Below, one piece after another: positions 1-12,515 of a stretch of DNA of 64,000 nucleotides. The position numbers were made by a program, and so were the translations under genes. Origin of the DNA: Jacaranda mimosifolia (Eukaryota > Streptophyta > Magnoliopsida > Lamiales > Bignoniaceae); NCBI GenBank assembly GCA_018894105.1, contig CM032124.1, positions 4,387,501 through 4,451,500 on the forward strand, written 5' to 3'. Position 1 is the stretch's first letter; the number at the start of each line of letters is the position of its first letter. The notes below the pieces were generated by a model, which had not been told where the DNA came from, did not search any database, and saw only the letters and a program-made list of their open reading frames with translations.

Positions 1-195
1 TAGAAGTGAAACTTGGAGATGGAAAAACACAAAATTATTGAAAAATGAGCAATTGAGGTCCGAACAAATTAAGGCAAAAATAATATCATCAAGGATCTCT
101 TTTATGTTCCTGATTTAGCACAAAATTTGTTGAGTATTGGTTAGTTGTTCGAGAAAGATTATAAAGTGGAGTTCAATAATGACCAATGCGTTATT
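1..195 (+). pseudogene. Ty1-copia pol remnant (protease / GAG-pre-integrase part)
   Basis: Conceptual translation with frameshifts and stops gives the conserved copia string around the protease-to-integrase linker: LGDGK, then IKDLFYVPDLAQNLLSIG, then a weak EKDYKVEFNNDQCVI. This matches the 'V-x-LG-x-G ... L-x-DVL-YVP-x-L-x-x-NLLSVGQL' region of copia polyproteins. It has several in-frame stops and begins before the window edge, so it is a dead fragment. It ends abruptly where a Sirevirus-like LTR starts at 196. The identification rests on motif reading only. Confidence 0.6.
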
Positions 196-850
196 TGAAA
201 GGATATAGGGACCCAAAGGGGTTAAAGGACTCAAAAGAGTCAAACAAAATATAAGCGAATAAACTGAAACTTCCAGATATAACTGAAATTCCAGAGATAA
301 CAGAAAGATAGATAAAAGAAACAACATAATTATAGTGGTTCGGCGAACCTAATCCACTACCTAAGCCAGAGGACTTAGGATTTTGAACCTGCACTTTATT
401 AATCAAAGAGATTAGAACAAATACAAAAGAGTAGCGTTAACTTCCCAAAACCTAACAGAACTACAGTAAATACTCAGCAAGTAAAATTGGAGTTTTGAGA
501 TAAACTAAGTAAAGAGTACAGGAGTAATCCTTCTCTCACTAAATTGCACTCTCTTTTTTTACATCAAAGACTCTTTCTTCTTTAAATAATTGAATATGAG
601 ATCCTCAATAGTGATTTTGATTAGTTCAATCTCCTCCTTGAATGGTGCAATGGTAAGATACCAAAAATACTTTTGGCTCTAATAATGGGAAGTTTTGGAT
701 TTCATTGTATCAATTTGTTACCATACAAATTGCACCTGTCTTATAAAACTGAAAACTGCCAAGCAAGGTTAAATCAGTTTTTGTTTAAAAATGGCATAAT
801 CAAAATGTTGACTTTTGGAAGAGAAACAGGGTTTTACCCCACAAGCAATC
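196..850 (-). repeat. Diverged Sirevirus-type LTR (solo or truncated)
   Basis: From 196 the sequence (TGAAAGGATATAGGGACCC, then CTCAAAAGAGTCAA, a GTGGTTCGGCGAACCTA-like block and CTAAGCC..GGACTTAGGATTTTGAACCTGC) is collinear with the LTRs at 18618-19248 and 26006-26612, but more diverged. The left end matches the TG start of those LTRs. The right end is not sharply visible (about 840-870). No polypurine tract or internal region follows, so it may be a solo LTR inserted into the copia fragment at 1-195. Confidence 0.6.
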
Positions 851-870
851 GCAAGCTAACCCAAAAATAG

Positions 871-3800
871 TTTCATACATTAATGCATAGCAGATCAAAC
901 ATGTCACACATTAGCATGGTGAGCCGATCTATGATTATCCTAAAAATTGACAAGTTACGGTATTTGAAATACTTCAAAAGATATTATAAGTTCATAGTTT
1001 TAATATGACAATTTGGGGAACTCATCTGGTGGTAGAGATGCTAAAGTGGTGGCTGCTCATAGTAATTTCATCAATATGATGACGAATGTTGTTCCATAAT
1101 TTTGGGGTTTTTAAGGATATGTTATGTCTTCTGTTGAGATATTATTATTATGTTACATTGGCTTCTGAGCTAATGTCAAGATTTTTTGTGTTGTATCTCA
1201 AAACTAATTAACTAATTGGGTTGGGTATCTCAATTAGTTGATCATAGTATTTTAGTTTAATTAGAATTTGATTAAATATCTAGGTATAATTTTATTTTGA
1301 TCTTATTCGATCTTATTTATTTCTGTAAACACTCTAATCTTTCAATTGTACCTCTTATAAATTAGTGATCAAATTCTACCACCTATAATCGTAAATGCAG
1401 GAGCCCAAATTTAAACGAACCACATAAATCTCTTTATCATTTATTTTATTACTCTATTTTTTGATGCCATTTTCATATCACCTATTTTCACCGGCCCATT
1501 ACAAAAAGACTATGGAAAGTGGCTGAATTGCACGTCCCACATCAACCTACCAAATGTTTGGCCCTTTCTGCTAAACAATTTCCTTGAATGTCATGGACAC
1601 ATATTTTTAATGTCCAGCTCAGGAAAGTTAATTTGACCACAAGAATAGGAGGACCTGAGCAATTAAAGTTTAGGGGATCGGATTGCTCCAGATCTTATCT
1701 TAATTAACTACCGAAATTTTGGCATTTTGTGCCACTAATTTATACTATTATATATAGTACAATGGTATGGGAGCAATAATTGTGCAATTTTGATTCTAAT
1801 TATGTAGTTTTGGCCAAATATCAAATTCTTAGAATTTTGAGTATTTTAATTCAATTAAAAAAATTTCATTGATTGTTTATTTACTTTTATATTTTTTTAA
1901 AACATCATTAGCTTATCTATTATAACTAAAATATCATGTTGTATTTATCCATAATTGCAATATATGTTTCTATCTCATAAGATAATTTAAAAAATATCTA
2001 TAATCATATTTTTATCTCACTAAATAAGTTTATAATTTAAAAAATATTTTATAAGCATCATGTTAAGTACTCTTATCACAAAATTCTATCTTATAAATTT
2101 AATTTGTTACAAAATTAATAAATAAAAATTTTATTTATTTTATATATAAATTTTATTATTCTACAATTATTCCTTTTACAATTTTTTTATACATTGTTCG
2201 TATTACAATACTATATTTTAATTGCAGGACTTCTTTCCCCAATCAGCAGTATATAATGATGTTTCTTTTATCTTTTTAATTAATTTAAAGTTCCTTTCGT
2301 AGAAAATTTTTCATAATTTTTTTGAAACACATCTTTATATTGTTTTTGTTTTGTTTTTATTCTAAATTAATTAAATACTTTTTTAATGTATTTAAATATT
2401 TTATCAATATTATTATTTTATTATTTTCTCAATGTTTCTTTAAAATTAAAGTTCTTATGGCCAATTTAAAATTGTAATTTTTAGATTAATTAAAATTATT
2501 AGCATGCAGTACTTTTTTATTTCAATTACTTATATTTTATATATTTATTTTTAATACTATTTTCAAATATTTTTGTATGTTCATATAATAATCTATCTTT
2601 GATATTGAATTTTTATTTTACTATTATTTTAATTGCAGTTCTCTTGATTTAAAAATATCATAATTTTATTAAGTTTTTGGGATTATTCTAATTTTCTTAT
2701 CAAATGAAGTAAGACCATATATTTTTCTATAGAAAATATTTATTAAATTTATTAGTACTTGATTCACCCATTTCTAAGAATGTGCATATAAGAAAGATTT
2801 TCTTTTTTTCATTTTTTCTATATAATATCATGTGCTTTGATAAATTTACTTCGATTGGTTGAATCTCTACTTATTTATAACATTTTTTTTAATAAGAGAA
2901 TCATTTTATTTCTTTTCAATAAATAAATTATCTATAGAAAATTATGTATATATAGTTGAAAATCAAAATTTCATTGATAAGTAAATACTTTTACACAAAT
3001 TGATATATTTCATATTCAATAATTTATACTCACTTTGATAATATTAACTATCAAAAATTAAATGTATATACGAAGTAATGAAATTATCTAATAAATTTGA
3101 GCTGTAATAAATATTAACTTATTTTTTATTTAAAGAGTGAGACTTTTTTTTTAAAAATTTAATTATGCCTTTTTATCCAAACAGGCTTAAAATTTATCCC
3201 AAAAAAGTAGTTGATAACTAAGTTATTTCAAAACAGCATTCAATTTTTCATATTTAATAATTGTTTTTGGATTTATATAGATACAATCATATTATTTTTA
3301 GTTGAAGTAATAAAATATTTAATTATTTTTAATCAAAAAATTAATAAATAAATAAAAATATTCAATCATCTGATGAAATAAATTATTTTTATATATTATT
3401 TTCTAGACAACTTCAAAAGTAAAATTAAAGTACTTAACAATCATAATTATCTTTTAACATCATGATTTACTTAAAAAAAATTTACAACTTATTTGTTGCT
3501 TATGAAAGAGATAAACAAATATTTATGTAAAATATCATATCATCACTTCTTTATTAAAGAGTTAGAAGTTTGAGAAATGACTAATTATAAATTAATTGAC
3601 ATGCAAGTCCTCAATTTATCAAAGTTTTTAAAATTCAGTCATTTTTATAATAACATTTTTAGAAATGTAAAATATTTTTTAAATAAAATTATATATATAG
3701 AATATAACAAATAATATCATTGAAGAATTTGTTTCAAATATAAATAGTTACTTCTTACAACTATAAACTTTGAACTTTATTTTTATATTATTAAATTTAA

Positions 3801-5380
3801 ATCACTATAGTTTTTTAATTAGCAATATAAAAATGGAGAACTCATTTTTAATTATGGGATGCATATAAAGTTCACATAGTTGAAAATTTTTGAAAGTTTG
3901 ACAAATGATCACTTAAATAGCAAATGATATCAATTTTTATATTTTTCAATATATTTAATTACACTATTTTATAATTATATCGCGTACATTTGTTTTAATA
4001 TTTTTGCTTATACTAATTCATAAAAATATTTTTATATCGATTAATGATGTGAGGTCAAAACAATTTGACTGAAAATAAGTATCCATTTAATTATTTGTAA
4101 TTTTTATATTTTAATTATAAAAGAAACTTTTGAGAAATTGATATTTTCATTTTAAACTAAATACTAAAAATTTACTTATTATTTTATCCATGTGCATAAT
4201 ATATGTTAATTGATAATTTCAGAAATAATAAAATAACTACAAATATAAATATCAATAAAAAAATTACTTATAAGAGTTATATGGAATATTAAGATATATT
4301 TTAGCTTATAAAAATTGTATGTTATGAACTATTTATTGAATTAGTTATCAAATAATTAATAACCTAATGTAAGCTATTTTCATAGATAAAGCACAAAGAT
4401 ATTATATATTTACTCTTAACAATAAATATTTAACATTTAAAATTCTCAAATGTCATGAAAATTGTAACTATAACTTCCTCATTATTTAGAAATCATACAA
4501 AAAAGCTTTATATTATAAAAAAAAAATGCTTGCTTATTTATCATATCAAAATATGTTTGTATAAATATATATATATATATATATACACCTAATTTTAAAA
4601 AGCGTATTCAGTAAAATATTTTGCACTATTTTTATTTTCTTAATTTTTTATTTATTTTTTAAATTTTATCATTTTATAAATTTTTATATAATTTATAAAC
4701 TTACAGTGAGCAATTCTTGATATTCTACTACTTATTTAAGTATAAATTATCTTCAGACATAATATTTTTAATTGAAATATTCATATTATTTTGTTTAAAT
4801 AGTAGTATACTTTCTTACATTAAATGTTAAAAGTAATTACCATTTATGTTTTAATTGCATGAAGTAAAATAAATATGAATAAATTATTCAGTCATAATTA
4901 TTTTCGGTGCATCACATGCTAGTATATTATTATGTTATAATCAGTAATCCAAATAATTAGTAAATATTAATGGACTAATTACTAATGTTTTATAGCTAAA
5001 ATACTTATTAAGGTTTCATATTTTCTATGTCACTATATTTATAATTGAACAAAAAAAGAATTTAATCAGTCTGATTGTTATTACACGCATGTTTCTTATG
5101 AAACCTTTGAAATATTCCATGTTCATATGCATAAGGTTATAACCTGCGACATCAATTTTTATTTAATTGTTTGATTAGTTGTTAAATTAAATTGATTGGA
5201 TTAAACTATAATATTAAAGATAATAATTGAGTATTTAAACAAGAAAAGAAAATAAATCAAAGAGTACCAAACAAAACATCAAAATATAAAATACTGTCTA
5301 GACTAGAATGATATGTAATCAATCTTAGATGATCAAATAGAAAAATGACGATGCCGACATATATATGGAATGTGTTCGTA
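871..5380. other. AT-rich intergenic DNA, no gene recognised
   Basis: No open frame with recognisable protein similarity on either strand. The sequence is strongly AT-rich from about 1690 onwards, with homopolymer A/T runs. A TA dinucleotide run lies at about 4566-4585. A somewhat less AT-rich patch at 1500-1690 resembles no protein I know. Confidence 0.6.
4566..4585. repeat. (TA)n microsatellite
   Basis: About ten uninterrupted TA dinucleotides, read directly. Confidence 0.9.
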
Positions 5381-5385
5381 CAAAC
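5381..5385. repeat. Target site duplication CAAAC (left)
   Basis: CAAAC directly precedes the TG of the left LTR and recurs directly after the CA of the right LTR (15655-15659). Confidence 0.85.
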
Positions 5386-8300
5386 TGTAACACCCTAGAA
5401 ATCGTATAATAGGAAAATTTATTTAATATTAATTTTTGTGAATTTTATTAATTAAATTATTTATTTTGAAAGTTTTGTGGGTTAAAATGCGAATAGGAAG
5501 GATTTAATTTCATCTTTATTTAAAATTTTGAGGGCCAATATAGAATTTTCGTAAGTTAGGTGGGTCAATGAGGAGACTAACTAGCTAGAGGGACAAATTG
5601 AACATAGATAAAACCCATTGGACCTAATTGAAGATTGTCCATAAGTCTTGGGGTCAATCTGCAATTTCCAAAAAATGGCATTTATAAATATCAAATTTTC
5701 ATTTTCCTTCTCTCTCTTCACTGGGCCAACCCATCTCTTTTTCTCCGATGACCCATGAATTTCACAAGCCAACCAACCAAACTCTTCCTTACCTCACCAG
5801 GAACCCAACGGTGTAACATACAGCAGAATCCGACTGGTGAAGCGATGGGAAAATCGGGCCGAAGTTGAGCCGCAGCGGTGGTGATGGATCTCTTAGCTCC
5901 GGCGACTAAATCATGGATGTGAGTACTGGGTTTTCAGCTTAAGGAACACACCAGAAGCTTCAGCTTCCAAAATGGAACACCAACGGTGAGGGAATTGAGC
6001 AAAAATTGAGATGGCAGAGGTGGTGGCACTCAAACTTTCAAGTGAAAATTGAAGGTCAGTTCGACGACATTTGGAAAAATTGAGTTGAGGGTTTGATTCC
6101 TCTCACTGAGAGATGTTGATTGATGGTGGTGATGATAATCTCCAGCGGCGGTGAAAGGGTAGTTTCCTCGTCTCGTTGCGAGGAACACATACGTAGAAGC
6201 TGATCATGAAAATTTTGCTTCGATAACAAGGATATGGCTAATTGACCGGAATTAAGTTAATTTGCATTGCATGTATATGTACACATGTACCATTTACAAC
6301 ACCTTGTATAACCGAAAAGAATACGTAAATAGATCAAAGATTAAAGCCATGCATGAGTAATGAAGCATGCATGCACGTTACTTGAGCCTAGTGAACCTAG
6401 ATTTGTATTATTTTATGTGAACCATGGTTTGTTAAGTTAATTAGGTAATGAAAACCCTAATTTTTATCTAATCATGACCTAAGTGACAAACTTGGATTAT
6501 TAAGGATAATTGGGCTATTGTAATCGATATTGTGTAATGTTATAAGGTTAATTATGTAACTTAAGGATCTGATTAAATTTTCTCTCACTGGTATAAATAT
6601 GAAACCCAAAAATATTTTCCTAATAACAATGAAATTAGCACATTTTGTAATGATAATACCAAAATAAACCCTAAACTACTACATTGGCTAAGTAATTATC
6701 GATTTTAGACTATTAACTGTATAGCTATAATTATAGAGTCGAATGAGGATTTTGACAGTGAACCTACTCTTTGGTTAGGTGACGAGGAGTTAGGCCCCGC
6801 AAATCCTTAGGCTTTGATTTGCATTGCTGAGGTTATTGAGGTGGGGGCCTATCACTTTGGCACTTGTATTGATTGAACCTATCTGTTATCCGTTTCGAAA
6901 ATCTTGTGAGGGCCTACTACTTTGGTACTTGTATTGATTATTGCAATCTATTACTTGTTGAATCTTGTGAGGTTCCATCAAGATGATACTTGTCTTGATT
7001 GTCATTATCTATTAATTGTTGAACCCTGTGAGGTTCTATCAATTTGGTAATCGTTTGAGCACCCTGTGAGGGTTTTCTCCATCTTTTCTTGAAACAGACA
7101 GTCTCTCGTTTGATTGATTTTTATGAACTATTTGAACTCGTGAATTGTATTCGTTATTGAATCGTGCACTACTGAGCGGGCTTGTTTCCTTAAACCATTT
7201 ATGATAACAAACTAATTATCCCATTCTAGCACCATGAACTTTAAATGTTTCATTTGTTATCATCCAGATTGAATTCATACTATATACTATTGTTTGGCAA
7301 TACTATATACTATTGTTTGGCCGTGTTGGCTTCCATGATTGATTATGTAAATCACTGTTTGCCTTGATAGCATATGTGAAACCATTTTGCATGTTTATTA
7401 TTTTACCTTGTCGGCAAATGATTATTAAACGTATTAAAAGATAATTATATAGGAGAATTAATGAGTCGAGTGCCTTGCCAAACTGTCATGCTTGAGCCAC
7501 CGTTATTGCCAAGATGTCATGCTTGAGCTACCATTATTGCTAAGCTATCATGCTCAAGTCATTGTTATTACCAAAATGTTATGATTGAAATGTTGTACCT
7601 TTATAGAGGCATAAGGGTATTCTGATATGCATACTATGATTGTTTTACTTGAAATACATATGTTGTATAGGTTTGCAATTCTTGATTGTACTATGCTCAA
7701 AGAGCAATAACGCTTGAGAGAATTCCCAGTCTAGATCAAGTTGATGTCCCAAGACAAAGGAGGCAACAAAAAATCCTCCTGAACTGTGATTGATTGAGAT
7801 ACCCTAAACCTCCCAAACAGAATTGGTCTAGTCGACAGGCCATTAAGCCAATGGCAACAGCTCCCGACTAGTATATCCATGCTTTCTTGTATTACCATAT
7901 CAGTAAATACTTTGTTGAATTACTAATTCTTCGATAGACCTGTGTATTGCTTTACATTATCCCTCACTGAGTCCTTATGACTTAGCCTCATATATCATTT
8001 TATTTCCTTCCCAGACAGGTATGAGATAGGGGATAATGACTGATGGCAAGTCTGATCAGAATAATTTGTATCAGTGATTGGGTGAATATATGTGTATATA
8101 TATATAAATTCACCGTTGGTTAAATGTGGTTTTAGAGATGTTGTAATACATTAGAATGAACTTAAGATTTATGGCATATATGAATTATGTTACTTGTGAT
8201 GACATTTTGGTTCTGAATATTGTTGGGATATTAGCATAAATTATAGCACTATGATATTATTGCATTAAGTTTGAAGCATGTTGTGAGTTTATGATCATTT

Positions 8301-8416
8301 TGGTTATTGAAAAATTGTGAGAAATTTTGTGGGCTTATCGGATATGATGTTTGCACGCTATAAGATTGAACTGGGTGGCAACCCGACTTGTGGGTTATCT
8401 CGGGTGGGGTGCTACT
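5386..8416 (+). repeat. 5' LTR of the Gypsy element
   Basis: About 3,031 bp, collinear over its whole length with 12516-15654. Shared landmarks are TGTAACACCC at the start, the CCAACCCATCTC region, GTGAGG-rich short motifs around the middle, and the end ATCTCGGGTGGGGTGCTACT. The terminal dinucleotide is CT here but CA in the 3' copy, so the inverted TG/CA is damaged by one base in this copy. Short frames inside it are not conserved between the LTR copies and are not genes. Confidence 0.88.
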
Positions 8417-8420
8417 GAGG

Positions 8421-8432
8421 TGATATCAGAGC
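8421..8432 (+). other. Primer binding site (tRNA-iMet type)
   Basis: TGATATCAGAGC lies five bases after the 5' LTR. It differs by one base from TGGTATCAGAGC, the widely used plant initiator-methionine tRNA complement. It fixes the element's + orientation. Confidence 0.8.
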
Positions 8433-9965
8433 CTAGGTTTTTGATGACCTAGGTTAATATGGGAATTATTTTTGCAATTGGAATCGATGGATTTACAAGA
8501 GATTAGTCTTGAATTAGGAATTACCTGGGATGAAAACACCTGGGGTTAAGGAAAACTTGAGCTATACTAGGATATAATTCTTAAAGTGTGGAATTCTCGG
8601 ATTGCTGGGTATAGGCTTGATTTTGGCAATGCTTTAGATATGTGTACTTGGGTTAAAAAATCACTAAGCTATGTTGGGATATTATTCCTAGAATGTGAAA
8701 ATTTTAGGCGGGTGAAAACATGTGGTTTGTTTGTGGAAGTGAATGTGGAACTGAACAGGATGTAATTTTTGGGTATGGCTCGACATTAAGGAAGTGAAAG
8801 GCTATGATCGAGGTGGCCAACCAGTGTATAACCTCTTACTTCTGGTATGTCAGGTATATGACATATAGCACTTGGAAAGGCTGATGCTGTTTGAGAATTT
8901 TTGTATTGTGTGAACAATGTTGAGTTTGATAAGTGGATGACTATGTTAGGGGAAATTGTGCTTGGTATGAAAAGAGCTACTTCAAAAATCAACATTTTGC
9001 GAGCAAGGTACATAGAAGTTGTACTTGGTGAACAAGGATCATTCTGGAAGATATGTAGCAATCAGAAAGTGATTACCTTGGGGCAAACAATTCCTGCTGC
9101 TTACCTACAAATGGGAATTAGATTGTGTAGTTACAAAGAAAAGGGATTGTGGCATGAAAGAGTGTATTTAGGGAATGAATGAATGAATGATTATTCGGAA
9201 TGAGTAATGTTCGACCTATATGTATAATTGAAATCTAAACAATATTGATGAAGGATATGATGATATGAATTTGAAATCAGGGGCTATGCAAATTAAGAAA
9301 ATAAACAAAGGTGAAAAGATATATTTTCAGGATGACTAGTGTATGATCTAGTAATCTTAGGCTATCAAGCATAGGACTCTTTTAATTTCGAAAAGGTGGA
9401 ATTTGGAGAAATATTTCACATTCGAACGTGTTCTATGAGATTTTAGATTTATAAATTGAGGATTCTCCTTAACAGTGTCACATTTGATGATTTAAAAGGT
9501 CATAGGGATAGGTTAATATTTGATGAATTCGTAGGGTGTGGCTTAAATGATATAGTTGTCTATGGAATGTTTGCCGACAATCATGGAGATACGAAGAATC
9601 ATATTAAACATTTGAAGAGAAATGGACATAACCGGTTTTAGAATGCATGAAATAATAGATGAGGGCTTGAAACTAGTTATGGGATATGTGATAAGTACGA
9701 AGAATCTGAAAGAGAATACTAGATAAGAATATGAAACTCATAGTTTAAATAAGAATTATGGGAAGAAGATGTGACACCAGGCATGGGATACAAATCCTTA
9801 AGAAACAAAGGTACACCATTGGTAAAGAAAGTTTACAAAATTACAGGATGATTAATAATCAGTATAAGGATAACCAACTAACGACAACCCAAAAACTCCA
9901 TGTATCTAAGAAGGTAGGGATCTGGACAATACAGCTAACATCAGGGTAACACAGGAATTGCTAAC
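8433..9965 (+). other. Untranslated leader of the Gypsy element
   Basis: About 1.5 kb between the primer binding site and the gag start. Short frames (for example 8901-9182, 93 codons) carry no recognisable domain. A long leader is common in large plant Gypsy elements; here it may also hide a degraded first part of gag. Confidence 0.5.
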
Positions 9966-11330
9966 ATGGCTAAAGATCAAGTGCAAGAGCAATTTCTTCG
10001 CTTGCAGCCCCCAAAGTTTCTAAGGGAGCCAGATGATAGAAAGGCAAAGGAACAAGGGAAATAAGTATCTACTTACTATATGAGAGATCAAGTTAGACCT
10101 ATTTTTGGCATCACGAGCATTTAGGTGTTAAACATATCAGAATTAAGGTTATAAGCAATCAAATTTGGCTAGAAAACGTATCAAAGATAAGTGTAGTTTA
10201 CTGCTAAGAAGCTTTTAACCTACCGAATGGCGTCACAAAAACTAACCCCAATACATTCCCCTGGTATCGAAATGAAGAAATCCAATAAGTGTTGAAAAAA
10301 GGACACGAGACCCACTGGTGCATTCAACAGCAAGGAAAGAGTTTATAAAATAGATAAATGTAATGTGGAAGCAATTCCTACAATCGCATCAACAACAAAG
10401 CCAGATGGATAGCTCTAAGAGAAGCGAAGAGCCTCCAAAGTTCTTAACTTTAGCACATCTCCTTAGGTTCCACTCCCCAATGTTTATAGGTGAATCGGAT
10501 CACCAAAAGGCAGAAGATTAGATCAAAGAGATCGAAGATATCTTCTAAAAGTTAGGTTACCCAGGTGACCTGAAACTCATATCTCCTGTTCATTTGTTGA
10601 AAGGAGTTACAGGTCAATGGTCGACTCTGGTAAGTCAACGATGGGATTATAAGATGGTACCTCGTACTTAGGACAACTTCGCATGGGAATTTATGGATAG
10701 ATTTATACCACGAGAAGTTAGAGATGCACGAAAATAAAAATTTGAGGATTTTACCCAAGGGAATATGACTGTATGGCAGTATGAGGCTACCTTCAATCGA
10801 CTTATTCAATATGCTCCCTACATATTGGAGGACAAAAGTCGACAAGCTCGATAGTTTGTACAAGGACTACGGCCGAAACTCAAACGAGTTCTGGCCACCT
10901 GTGATGTGCTAATTTCAACAATGCAATAAGCAAAATGCTACAATTGGAGGCAAAATTGCAAGAGATTTGAAAATTCGAGGATAGAGATTTGAAGAAAAAA
11001 GCATACTCGGAAGGACAGGGTAGAGCTAGGAGAAAATAGCGAAAATTACAGATTGGAGGCGCTACCTAATGGGCCAAGAATTGGCACCAAAGTGATGTGG
11101 ATTTTGTGAGGTACGTGGCTATGAAGAGCTTGAATGCTGGAAGAAGCAAGGCAAGTGCATGAGATGTGGTAGTGACCACCACTTTTTGAGAGACTGCCCC
11201 CGACACCTGGAGATAAAGGAAGACAGGTTGCAAGAGCTGGTGGAACACAAAAAATGCAAGCACGTGCCACGCTCTAATAGGAAAAGATGTACCGGACCCC
11301 AATGAGGTGGTCGATGGTATGATTTATATC
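9966..11330 (+). pseudogene. Gypsy gag polyprotein, decayed
   Basis: Reading across frameshifts and stops from ATG 9966 gives MAKDQVQEQFLRLQPPKF. A retrotransposon-gag domain follows at about 10450-10910 (WEFMDRFIPREVRDAR, FTQGNMTVWQYEATF, QGLRPKLKRVLA). Two zinc-knuckle-like segments lie at 11095-11210: an imperfect one starting CGFCEVRGYEELEC and a perfect CX2CX4HX4C (CMRCGSDHHFLRDC). The gag domain packages element RNA and the knuckles bind it. A short stretch after the knuckles (IGKDVPDPNEVVDGMIYIP) may be the beginning of the protease linker. In-frame stops (several TAG/TAA between 10100 and 10860) make it non-functional. Confidence 0.75.
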
Positions 11331-12499
11331 CCTAAAATTTATGGTAATGTTTCGTACGAGCCAGAAGCAACGTCTTCTTTTATATCTACATCCTCTCCAC
11401 ATAAGTTAAAGATACAACTGAAAACTTTGATCTTAGATATAATTTAAGGTTTGAAACAATGGGATGACTAAAGGAAATTTGGTTATACTAGAATGATCTT
11501 ATATACCTTGGGAAAACTAAAGTCGTAGGACAGACTATCTTGCTTATGCGTAGGACTATTGAGATGGTAATTGTTTTGAGGAAATAAAGATATCATTTGA
11601 GAATGAAAGAGAAATTCTTGCAAATTATGAATGTACTAGTAGGTATGATTTGGATCAATCTAAGATTGACAAACACTTTGGGTTTGAAAATGAAATTTTT
11701 GTATTTAGTGGTTGGAAAAATAAGTGAAGGATAGGCATGAATATCACAAGGATGGGAAAACTTTGATCTTAGACATAGAAACTAGTGATTTACCTCGAAA
11801 ATAAGCTGAAACACAAAGTGACAAGCCAAAATAAGTAAATGGAGAAACTCGAACCAATGAGCTCCAAAGGAAAAAGGAAAACTAGAAGTTGGAAATTCTA
11901 ACTAAGTTTTGAAATCTAGGAAAAGTTTGACCCCACTTATTCTGGGTTTTATTTCTCACATGGAATCTAAGAAGCGACCGATGGATTACCTATGCCTATA
12001 TCTAGTATATATATAGTTCTATGGACCCATAGTTAGCTACATGAAAATGTATGACTTGCTATAAAATCGGGCATATTAAGATTTAACTTAGCTCTTCCCT
12101 AATGTAAATATCCCATTAAAATAAACTAGAAGTGTCAATAGCCGTTTGTGGCCATAGTGGTTATGTGAACTCTTGGAAAACCTTTTAAGTATTAAATTGA
12201 CATGTGGTGATGTATATACGGAATACCCACTAGAAAATATGTATTAAGCACTCCACGATTCCAAGGGATTACCAAAGAGGTTAAAATTTCTTTTCGAAAA
12301 AGTTTAAATTATTTCTTATAAGCTCAATCGTGGAGATCAAAGGAAACTTTAAATGATATCGGATAATAGAATCACAGATTACGGAATTACTAGACAACCC
12401 ACCCAAGAAATGAGGTAATATTCTAGGAATAAGACTCGTATATGCGCCTTTGTTAATTGAAGTCTTTAAGTCGAAGATGAGAATCTGGGGATCAAATTC
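11331..12499 (+). other. Internal 3' region of the Gypsy element, no pol recognised
   Basis: I translated this region in all + frames and saw no DTG/DSG protease site, no YxDD reverse transcriptase box, no RNase H and no HHCC or DDE integrase motif. It is riddled with stops. Either pol was deleted and the rest decayed, or the element never carried a full pol. Confidence 0.5.
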
Positions 12500-12515
12500 T
12501 TTTAAGAGGGGAGTC
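12500..12515 (+). other. Polypurine tract of the Gypsy element
   Basis: TTTTAAGAGGGGAGTC immediately precedes the TG of the 3' LTR, as expected for plus-strand priming. Confidence 0.7.

Noticed and set aside
8901..9182. 93-codon frame as a gene
   Set aside because: It sits in the leader of the Gypsy element and shows no domain.
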